A program made the position numbers and the translations under genes. Positions 1 through 5,627 of a stretch of DNA of 33,977 nucleotides are shown here, piece by piece. Source of the DNA: Dehalococcoidia bacterium (lineage in GTDB: Bacteria > Chloroflexota > Dehalococcoidia > SM23-28-2 > WHTN01); NCBI GenBank assembly GCA_009377715.1, contig WHTN01000017.1:1-33977 (forward strand), read 5' to 3'. The notes beneath the pieces were generated by a model. The model did no database searches. It saw only the letters and a program-made list of their open reading frames with translations, and was not told where the DNA came from. Numbering within the stretch: position 1 is the stretch's first letter; every line of letters begins with the position of its first letter.

Positions 1-555
1 GCGCTATCTCCCGGCCGCGGCGTTATTTTCGTGAGCGGCCACATGGGTAGCATGGAAGTGGCGAGCACTATAGTCCTGCTTCGCGACTTCAAGGTCACAT
101 CGGTGACAGAACAGCTAAAGCCTAAGGTGTTGATGGACTGGTTCGTTAGCAGCCGGGCTCGCATGGGTGTAACGCTTCTGCCGGTCACACGGTCCGGAGT
201 CCGTTTGCTGAGGGCGCTGCGGAACAAAGAGATGGTGGCCCTGGTGGTCGATGTCGGCGTGAAGGGCTACGACGAAATACCGGTCAGATTCTTCGGCCGC
301 CGAACATACTTTCCCGGCGGCCCGGCGCGACTAGCCCGGCTCAGCAACGCGCCCGTCCTCTTCGGCGTCGGTTTGCGAGAACGCGATGGCCGTTTCGTCG
401 CCTACATCAGCCCGCCGGTGTTCGCCGATCGCGAGGTTGACGGGGAGGCCGACGTTATAGCCACGACCCAGCGCCTTGCCGATATCTTCGAGTCGTTCGT
501 TAGACGCTATCCGGGGCAGTGGTACGCGTTTCGAGACATGTGGCCGCAAGACTAG
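1..555 (+). CDS. LpxL/HtrB-like (lysophospholipid) acyltransferase, 5' truncated by window edge
   Basis: The frame is open from base 1 with no start in the window, so only the C-terminal ~184 residues are present. The HX4E catalytic motif of the lipid A/phosphatidylinositol-mannoside acyltransferase family is visible as GHMGSME (His near residue 14 of the visible part). The family's C-terminal signature is also present as RRYPGQWYAFRDMW, comparable to the usual YPEQWYWFH..W. The enzyme would transfer an acyl chain to a glycolipid at the inner face of the membrane. In a Chloroflexota-like genome the acceptor is more likely a PIM-type glycolipid than lipid A (inference). It is convergent with the DUF5317 gene, 11 bases away. 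Confidence 0.82.
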   Translation, partial: ALSPGRGVIFVSGHMGSMEVASTIVLLRDFKVTSVTEQLKPKVLMDWFVSSRARMGVTLLPVTRSGVRLLRALRNKEMVALVVDVGVKGYDEIPVRFFGRRTYFPGGPARLARLSNAPVLFGVGLRERDGRFVAYISPPVFADREVDGEADVIATTQRLADIFESFVRRYPGQWYAFRDMWPQD

Positions 556-566
556 GAACTGGAAGA

Positions 567-1151
567 TCAGGAACGGCTTTCGGCACTTCCGCTAGTCGAA
601 GTTGTGATGGCGCGGCTATTACGGGTCGCGTAATAGTAGGCGGCCTCTAAAGGGCCGACTATCAGTAGACCGAAGCCGATAACTACGTCTCCCGGGCTGA
701 AAATTCGCAGGTTAGAAGGGTTTTCGATCACGATAATATCGGAGATCGGCCAAAGTCTCGTGTCCTCCTTCCTGAGGACAACGTCTTTGGAATGCACCAG
801 CGGATCGCTCAGCACTGCTCTCTCAGCTTTTTCGTGTAGGCCTGACCGGGCGATGGCTTCAGGAGTAACCGGCATTAGGCCGCCGTTGGTGACAATCACG
901 ATGAAATTCATCGCTAAGCCGATGCCGATTACCAGGACCGAAGACGACCAGCGGTTGAACCAGACGAAAGCGAGCAGACCTACATAAGTGAGGGGGAAGA
1001 GCGTACGCCGTAGGACTTCGTTTTCTTCGATGGAGCCGCCCCCGGACACGAGCCAAGCCTGGATTGCCAGGCAGATAATTGGGAGTAAACTAAAGCGAAG
1101 GCGCGCCCGTTGCCGGTTTAGGAGCAGACGCGCCTTCGCTTTTCCCCACAT
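567..1151 (-). CDS. DUF5317 family membrane protein
   Basis: The 194-residue protein has three or four hydrophobic segments (about 20-36, 50-64, 70-88 and 154-174). It carries the family's landmarks NGGLMPV (about 88-94) and IFSPGDVVIGFG (about 150-161), known from Chloroflexota and Actinomycetota proteins of unknown role. The family usually begins with a hydrophobic helix before the basic RxxxLxxxRLRxxLL stretch. Here translation starts straight in the basic stretch, and an in-frame TAG lies three codons upstream of the ATG, so the first helix seems missing. No Shine-Dalgarno sequence precedes this ATG. It probably shares a transcript with the 29-residue ORF 37 bases upstream. Confidence 0.75.
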   Translation of the reverse strand: MWGKAKARLLLNRQRARLRFSLLPIICLAIQAWLVSGGGSIEENEVLRRTLFPLTYVGLLAFVWFNRWSSSVLVIGIGLAMNFIVIVTNGGLMPVTPEAIARSGLHEKAERAVLSDPLVHSKDVVLRKEDTRLWPISDIIVIENPSNLRIFSPGDVVIGFGLLIVGPLEAAYYYATRNSRAITTSTSGSAESRS

Positions 1152-1188
1152 GGGGTTTATGCTAAAGCATCCGAATATAAAAAACTAC

Positions 1189-1278
1189 TTAGCCAAAGAT
1201 TGGCGGCGCTGCAGCAGCGGCTGCTAATGCACCGACGACGAGGCCTGTGTAGACGAACTTCCACAGTCTGCTCTTCAT
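1189..1278 (-). CDS. 29-residue hydrophobic microprotein
   Basis: A short ORF with an excellent ribosome-binding site (AAGGAGGG, five bases before the ATG). It starts MKSRLWKFVY, followed by one hydrophobic helix (TGLVVGAL plus an alanine run) and ends PPIFG. The positive N-terminus and single helix suggest a membrane microprotein. A sigma70-like promoter lies just upstream and the DUF5317 gene follows after 37 bases, so the two are probably co-transcribed. I do not recognise a family. It could supply a helix in trans to the DUF5317 protein, which seems to lack its first helix. That is speculation. Confidence 0.55.
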   Translation of the reverse strand: MKSRLWKFVYTGLVVGALAAAAAAPPIFG

Positions 1279-1321
1279 AATACCCTCCTTAATATTCCCT
1301 TAGAGTTAGTAATTATTGCTC

Positions 1322-1367
1322 ATTACTATCTCGATATTACTATCTCAATAAGATAAGAGGGTGTCAA
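1322..1367 (-). promoter_or_regulatory. Promoter with tandem direct repeats (14-bp period)
   Basis: Read on the minus strand, TTGACA (1362-1367) is followed after 17 bases by GATAGT (1339-1344), a weak -10. The 11-mer GAGATAGTAAT occurs twice in exact copy (1336-1346 and 1322-1332), three bases apart, overlapping the -10 and the start region. Direct repeats so placed are typical of an operator. The promoter would drive the microprotein/DUF5317 unit. Confidence 0.5.
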
Positions 1368-1489
1368 GCATACTGGGAGATTCATGCGTTCAAACTATAG
1401 CCACTAAACTGCGTTGCTAGTGAAGCTAAGTGGGGCTTGTATAACGGCGGAAGAATGCGTCTGCTCACCTAGTGCTGCCGCGAACGTTA

Positions 1490-1526
1490 TGCTATATTGG
1501 CTTTTGTGTTAAACGAGGAGACCGCG
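1490..1526 (+). promoter_or_regulatory. Extended -10 promoter and ribosome-binding site of the aminotransferase gene
   Basis: TGCTATATT at 1490-1498 is an extended -10 element; no good -35 precedes it. GAGGAG at 1515-1520 lies six bases before GTG at 1527. Together they rule out the in-frame TTG at 1497, which lies inside the -10 element, and select the GTG start. Confidence 0.55.
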
Positions 1527-2741
1527 GTGAAGCGGTTGCTGCCGGACCTCTTGGCCGACCGCGCTAAGCCCCTTTGGCAGAGCGAGGCAGCCAGCTTCGC
1601 GCCGCCTTCCGTGCCGCTGTTACGTCTTGGCGGTGGCGTGCCGGACCCCGTAGCAGTGCCCCTCGCAGGGCTGGAAGAGGGGTGCCGTCTGGTGTTAGAG
1701 CGCGAGGGCGATGACGCGCTCCAGTACGGCGGACCACAGGGTTACGCCGGGCTTCGCGAGATGCTGGCCCAGCGCATCGGACAACAGGAGGCTACCGAGC
1801 TTACCGCGGCTAACTTCATGCTCGCGGGCGGCGCTGCTCAGGCGCTGGCCGCCGTTTGCTTCGCCTTTTTAGACCCGGGCGATGTCGTGATCTCCGAAGA
1901 CCCAACTTTTCCCGGGTCGTTACGAACCTTTCGCGCCCACCAGGTCGAACTAGTAGGCGTGCCTTTCGATGAAGAAGGGCCGGTAATCGATGTACTCGAA
2001 GCGTCTCTTCAAGCGGAGACCGAGCGTGGCCGGCGTACGAAGTTGCTTTACTTCACGCCGAACGCGCAGAACCCGACCGGCATCAGCTTTTCGCTGCCGC
2101 GCCGCCAGGCGATCGTCGATCTCGTGTCGCGTTACGATTGCCTGATCGTCGAAGACGATGCCTACGGCGAGCTACGGTACGATGGCCATTGGTTGCCTTC
2201 GCTTTATACGCTGGCTGGCGGGCAAGGCGTGGTCCGCCTCGGCACGTTCAGCAAGACCATCGGCCCCGGGCTGCGGCTCGGTTGGACGCAGGCGAGCGCT
2301 GAGCTTACGCAGGTGTTCACGTCGATGCGCCTCGATATGGGGACGAGTCCTTTTCTGGCGCGGGTCGTGGCAGCGTTCGCCGAAAACGGCCACTACGACC
2401 GGCACGTCGAGGAGCTGGTTTCGTTCTACCGCGACAAGCGAGATAAAGTAGCCGCGCTCTTAGAGCGATACTGCGGCGAATGGGCTAGCTGGCGCGTTAC
2501 TGACAGCGGTTTTTTCTTCTGGCTCGAACTCGGCCCGGGGCTGGATGCAGATGCTCTGGCAAAGGCGGCCTACAATGAAGGCGTATCGGTGGCATCAGGC
2601 AACGGTTTCTTCTGTGGCGAGCCGGCCGGCAATTTCCTGCGCCTCGCATTTAGTTACGTTGCCATAGAGGAGATGGAGGAAGCCGTACGGCGATTGGCCC
2701 GCGCGGCTGAAAAGCTTCTTACCGGCCCGCCGGAGAGTTAG
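1527..2741 (+). CDS. PLP-dependent aminotransferase, class I/II (LysN/MocR-catalytic type)
   Basis: The 404-residue protein is a fold-type I aminotransferase. The PLP lysine is K243 in SKTIGPGLRLGW. Cofactor contacts are seen in NPTG (N182) and the D211/Y213 pair of EDDAYGELRYDG. The SKTIGPGLRLGW form is that of the 2-aminoadipate/kynurenine aminotransferase (LysN-like) group and of MocR catalytic domains, but there is no N-terminal GntR HTH, so it is a free enzyme. The amino donor cannot be told from sequence; branched-chain, aromatic or 2-aminoadipate use is possible. The GTG start is chosen on GAGGAG spacing. The small membrane-protein gene follows after 24 bases and may be co-transcribed. 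Confidence 0.88.
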   Translation: MKRLLPDLLADRAKPLWQSEAASFAPPSVPLLRLGGGVPDPVAVPLAGLEEGCRLVLEREGDDALQYGGPQGYAGLREMLAQRIGQQEATELTAANFMLAGGAAQALAAVCFAFLDPGDVVISEDPTFPGSLRTFRAHQVELVGVPFDEEGPVIDVLEASLQAETERGRRTKLLYFTPNAQNPTGISFSLPRRQAIVDLVSRYDCLIVEDDAYGELRYDGHWLPSLYTLAGGQGVVRLGTFSKTIGPGLRLGWTQASAELTQVFTSMRLDMGTSPFLARVVAAFAENGHYDRHVEELVSFYRDKRDKVAALLERYCGEWASWRVTDSGFFFWLELGPGLDADALAKAAYNEGVSVASGNGFFCGEPAGNFLRLAFSYVAIEEMEEAVRRLARAAEKLLTGPPES

Positions 2742-2765
2742 GTCACAGATGGTGGAAAAGTAGAT

Positions 2766-3056
2766 ATGTCATCAAGGAATCAACGCAGACGAAGCAGACG
2801 TCCCGCTGGCACGGCCCAGCGTGAGCGAGAGCGCTTGGCTTCTTACCTGCCCGCAGAAGAGGCGCCTGTAACCACAGCAGAAGAAGCGGCCTCGGAGACG
2901 GAGAGCGGGGCCGCATCTCGTGCGACCCCGCAAGTTCGGCCTCAACAACGCTCGGCCAGGGACTATAGCTACGTCCCGACCGAGCTGCTACGGCAGCTAA
3001 TTCTCACAGTGGGCATAGCTATCTTGCTGGTAATCCTGGCCCTCGTCCTTCGCTAA
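2766..3056 (+). CDS. Small tail-anchored membrane protein, unknown function
   Basis: A 96-residue protein with a very basic N-terminus (NQRRRSRR), a low-complexity acidic/serine middle, and a single C-terminal transmembrane helix (about 73-94). That topology puts the long soluble part in the cytoplasm with only a C-terminal anchor. I recognise no family. Its stop codon overlaps the stop of the convergent SnoaL-like gene (3053-3056). Confidence 0.6.
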   Translation: MSSRNQRRRSRRPAGTAQRERERLASYLPAEEAPVTTAEEAASETESGAASRATPQVRPQQRSARDYSYVPTELLRQLILTVGIAILLVILALVLR

Positions 3057-3478
3057 GCATTTAGCTGGCGTTGTAAGTCAGCAAGGTTGAAGTACGAGCG
3101 GTCCTCTACGCAAAGACCCTGTTCATTGACCCGGCCGTACATCAATACGTTTATTTCGAAGCGCTTGCCGCTCGGCGGGATCTCGCCGTCTGGGGTCTTC
3201 AACGGCCCGCTGTGGGTGCCGCGGCATGTGAGTTCTACGGCAAAGGCGTCGGTAAGGCCGCCGACCACGTTGGCGATTTCGCCGCTGAGGTTCGGGAAAG
3301 CGGTCAGAAGCTCGGTGTGCACACGCTCGACGGCATCGCGGCCGCGCTCCAGCTTCAGGTTCGCGTTGTCCCAAATCGTTGCGTTCTCGGCGTAAAGCTG
3401 CGCCGTCGCCTTGGCGTCGCCGTTGGTCAAAAACTGATGGAAGTACTGGTTGATGAATTGCTTGTATTCGCCTGCCAT
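3053..3478 (-). CDS. SnoaL-like / NTF2-fold polyketide-cyclase-type protein
   Basis: The 141-residue protein has the SnoaL/ester-cyclase pattern: an N-terminal helix pair (YKQFINQYFHQFLTNGD), the YAENATIWD segment, then FPNLSGEI and G-THSGPL and PPSGKRFEIN, typical of SnoaL-like proteins that use a cone-shaped alpha+beta barrel pocket. Substrates of most such proteins are unknown. An AAGGAGG sequence precedes the ATG with good spacing. No pathway neighbours are present, so a detoxification or small-molecule isomerase role is only a guess. Confidence 0.75.
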   Translation of the reverse strand: MAGEYKQFINQYFHQFLTNGDAKATAQLYAENATIWDNANLKLERGRDAVERVHTELLTAFPNLSGEIANVVGGLTDAFAVELTCRGTHSGPLKTPDGEIPPSGKRFEINVLMYGRVNEQGLCVEDRSYFNLADLQRQLNA

Positions 3479-3559
3479 TTATTCCTCCTTCGCAAGCTGA
3501 ACTCAATGAAGTAAACGCTGCTGATTATAGCCCGCCATAGCGGAGGCCGTCAACGATTT

Positions 3560-3677
3560 GGGGAAGGAGGAAGAGGGTTTTAATTAGCATGATTAACACA
3601 GATATATTGACGGATGCTTTCTATTAATATCTGTGTTCCATCTGTACATATCTGTAGTGATCCCTCCTTCTTTCTCC
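3560..3677. repeat. Composite palindromic repeat (ATCTGTG type inside purine-rich arms)
   Basis: The inner arms AACACAGATAT (3595-3605) and ATATCTGTGTT (3627-3637) are a perfect 11-bp inverted repeat, followed by two further ATCTGT copies. The outer arms GAAGGAGG (3563-3570) and CCTCCTTC (3663-3670) are also inverted. From memory, intergenic ATCTGTGTTCATCTGTG-type repeats recur in many environmental genomes. Confidence 0.6.
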
Positions 3678-3752
3678 GATCTCCTCATTGGTGAATACTT
3701 TGGTCTCCTCGCAGCGTTTCTGGCGGGTTTGCGATAACTTTTGTCCAATATC

Positions 3753-3782
3753 TTGACAAAAAGTGAAATAGAGTGCTACTTA
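3753..3782 (+). promoter_or_regulatory. Candidate promoter of the tandem-HTH gene
   Basis: A consensus TTGACA (3753-3758) is followed after 18 bases by TACTTA (3777-3782), which is preceded by TGC as in an extended -10. The -10 is a poor match. Transcription from here would give a leader of about 105 bases containing the poly-C tract. Confidence 0.4.
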
Positions 3783-3870
3783 TAGCAAGAAATGCATACC
3801 ATAGCGCTGGTCTATTGTTGTGGACTTCCTCCATCGGCCAGGGCGGCAGTAAGGAAGCTTACGGAAATGG

Positions 3871-3880
3871 CCCCCCCCCC
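3871..3880 (+). repeat. Homopolymer tract C10 in the leader
   Basis: Ten consecutive C lie 16 bases before the GTG start of the tandem-HTH gene, outside its reading frame (an in-frame TAG lies at 3885-3887). Length changes in such tracts can alter leader folding or expression. Confidence 0.8.
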
Positions 3881-3896
3881 GGATTAGGATGAAGTT

Positions 3897-4304
3897 GTGC
3901 AAGAGTGGTACGCATTGTCCGTGCGCGAGCGGCAATTCATCGAACTTCTAGTGAGAGACCCGAGCGATAAAGAAATCGCCAAAGCCCTTGGCATAAGCCA
4001 AAATACTGTCCGTTATTATTTCACGCGCCTTTTTGCTAAGACCGGCTGTACTAGCCGGGTGCAACTAGCGAATTGGGGCCGGCGGATTTTACTACCAGGC
4101 TTTGAAATCTCCATCAATTTGAGCAGCCGCCAGCGGCAGATCGCCGAATCAGTCGCTCTCGGATTGCATAACAAACAGATAGCGGAGCGTCTTGGCATCA
4201 CGGCGAACACCGCCAGGGACGAAGTGAGTGCGCTGCTGAGAAAGCTTAACCTTCATACCAGGACTGAGCTGGCTACTTGGTGGACAAGGTATTCCTCCTC
4301 CTAA
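3897..4304 (+). CDS. Tandem LuxR/GerE-type HTH protein (two DNA-binding domains, no sensor domain)
   Basis: The 135-residue protein consists almost wholly of two GerE/LuxR helix-turn-helix domains. The first is residues 7-60 (LSVRERQFIELL, KEIAKALGISQNTVRYY, RVQLANW). The second is 75-128 (LSSRQRQIAESV, KQIAERLGITANTARDEV, RTELATWW). A short linker (GRRILLPGFEISIN) joins them. There is no receiver, PAS, autoinducer or ATPase domain. Normal family members carry one such domain at the C-terminus and dimerise through it, so this one may bind a full site as a monomer. The start is GTG with a weak AGGA. It probably controls itself or the secreted pair downstream (inference from position). Confidence 0.85.
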   Translation: MQEWYALSVRERQFIELLVRDPSDKEIAKALGISQNTVRYYFTRLFAKTGCTSRVQLANWGRRILLPGFEISINLSSRQRQIAESVALGLHNKQIAERLGITANTARDEVSALLRKLNLHTRTELATWWTRYSSS

Positions 4305-4511
4305 AACTACCGAAAAACCCTACATTTGTAGGATCGTTTTCATAGTAGATTAGCATAGTCTAGGAACAGAGCACAAAAAGAGAGATTTTTGGGGTAATTA
4401 GCTTGGAGCTTAAGGACGAAGTTTTATCCGCGTATTCGTTCTGCGGCATCAAAGCGAAACGCCCCCGGTGGGCGCCCTCCAAAATCGATGTTCAGGTAGA
4501 GGAGGTTAAAA
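4305..4511 (+). promoter_or_regulatory. Leader/operator region with palindrome upstream of the secreted pair
   Basis: CCTACA-TT-TGTAGG (4319-4332) is a perfect 6-bp dyad 15 bases after the stop of the tandem-HTH gene, a candidate operator for it. A hairpin CGCCC-ccggt-GGGCG lies at about 4459-4473. The region is AT-rich, with a possible -10 near 4349. I see no real gene here. Confidence 0.35.
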
Positions 4512-4988
4512 TTGCGGAAGTTAATTATAAGTGTTTTAATCTTGTCCTCGCTGGCTCTTATCTTCTTACAGCAAGAAGAAGTAAAAGCTGACCATGGGTC
4601 TGAATGGCATGTCTCGAACGTTACAATGATGCAGGGCTGGAGTAATCCTAGCGGAGTTATGGCGCAGTGGTATCAAGGTGGTTATGGCGATTGTTTTGCG
4701 TCAGGGGGTCACAACGTTTGCGTGTTCCACGCCTCTTGGTGGGATGTAATCTGTGATAGTATATGCGCGTGGTATGATAATGGGTACGGTGCCAACACCG
4801 CTCATGGCGTATCTGCAACCTGGCATTGCCAGCTGCCAGAAAACTATTGCGGTAGCTATCAGGTATCCTTGCCCACATATTCGCCGTCCTGTTGGTGGTA
4901 CGAGACAGTGCATGTATACGCGATTGGCGGTATGCAAGAAACTCTAGATGACGATTGGTCATCAAATTGGGAATACGTAGACTGCTAG
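4512..4988 (+). CDS. Secreted cysteine- and tryptophan-rich protein, unknown family
   Basis: The start is TTG, fixed by GAGGAGG about seven bases upstream. Residues 1-26 form a signal peptide (RK, then a LIISVLILSSLALIFL core, probable cleavage after VKA). The mature part of about 130 residues has eight cysteines and about eleven tryptophans, suggesting four disulfides and an extracellular life. I recognise no enzyme motif. Base composition is more AT-rich than the neighbouring genes, hinting at recent acquisition. The lipoprotein gene follows after 16 bases, so the two are very likely one operon. A toxin/bacteriocin, adhesin or carbohydrate-binding role is possible; none can be shown. Confidence 0.7.
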   Translation: MRKLIISVLILSSLALIFLQQEEVKADHGSEWHVSNVTMMQGWSNPSGVMAQWYQGGYGDCFASGGHNVCVFHASWWDVICDSICAWYDNGYGANTAHGVSATWHCQLPENYCGSYQVSLPTYSPSCWWYETVHVYAIGGMQETLDDDWSSNWEYVDC

Positions 4989-5004
4989 TCAGGGGGTTAT
5001 TACA

Positions 5005-5496
5005 GTGAAACGAGCGTTTATTGCTCTGGTAGTTTGTCTGTTTGTAATCGTCGTAATAGCTTGTAAGGGAGCTACGGCCGAGCAAGAATCTCCCCAGGCT
5101 GTTACTAATGAGCCTTATGAGGCGGTGGACTATTCGTACTCTTCTCAGGTGGTTGCGGATGAGTTTCTCATAAATTTCCCCGTGCCGGATGCTCTGAGCA
5201 GTTGCGGCTTGAGTCAAGAAGAGCTTAAAGAAAGAGTCAGAAGTTACGCTAACGGAAATGCAGCGGAACTTCGGTCTAAGGATATTTCTGCGATTGATGT
5301 TATCAATTGTCCAGACGCTGGCAGTATCGGAGCGCTTCTGTTGAAGACACCGGGCAATGTTTACGTTCCGCCGGAGCATTGTCAGGAACTAATAAGAAAT
5401 ACTATGGGAACTAGAGACAAATCGATTCCCGCCCCGGATCTACCGGAAGAATGCTACCCGCCAGCACACTTCGAGCCTGTCGCGATACCCAAGTAG
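5005..5496 (+). CDS. Lipoprotein, unknown function
   Basis: GTG start preceded by AGGGGG. The N-terminus MKRAFIALVVCLFVIVVIAC is a lipoprotein signal with the lipobox VIAC (acylated Cys20). The mature part (about 144 residues) has four more cysteines and no family I recognise. It is the second gene of a two-gene unit with the secreted Cys/Trp-rich protein and may anchor, process or give immunity to that protein (inference). A strong terminator follows. Confidence 0.68.
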   Translation: MKRAFIALVVCLFVIVVIACKGATAEQESPQAVTNEPYEAVDYSYSSQVVADEFLINFPVPDALSSCGLSQEELKERVRSYANGNAAELRSKDISAIDVINCPDAGSIGALLLKTPGNVYVPPEHCQELIRNTMGTRDKSIPAPDLPEECYPPAHFEPVAIPK

Positions 5497-5515
5497 CAGC
5501 GAAAATTCTTAACAC

Positions 5516-5541
5516 AAAGCCCCCGAAAGGCCGGGGGCTTT
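5516..5541. terminator. Bidirectional intrinsic terminator
   Basis: Perfect 10-bp stem AAAGCCCCCG/CGGGGGCTTT with loop AAAGGC, between the lipoprotein gene (plus) and gltB (minus), which converge here. Confidence 0.85.
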
Positions 5542-5627
5542 GGCGTTTGTAGATGAAAGAGGAATGGCCGTCCACGGGCAGTAAAGTCCGCTACGAGCTG
5601 TATTGAAATGCGTCCTCTACCGCCTTC

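Larger units (their letters stand above)
3479..3896. other. Intergenic region with repeat, promoter and poly-C tract
   Basis: There is no convincing gene in these 418 bases. They hold an interspersed palindrome (3560-3677), a promoter for the downstream tandem-HTH gene (3753-3782) and a run of ten C (3871-3880). Confidence 0.6.

Noticed and set aside
1497-1526. TTG start of the aminotransferase at 1497
   Set aside because: It lies within the extended -10 element; the GTG at 1527 has GAGGAG at good spacing.
4403-4591. Short frame with TTG start overlapping the signal peptide of the Cys-rich protein
   Set aside because: It overlaps the real start and its ribosome site, and its sequence has no recognisable features; read as leader.
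4657-5379. A 240-residue open frame antisense to the secreted pair
   Set aside because: No ribosome-binding site, composition rich in Arg/Asn/His as expected of a shadow frame, and both genes on the other strand have clear starts and signal peptides.
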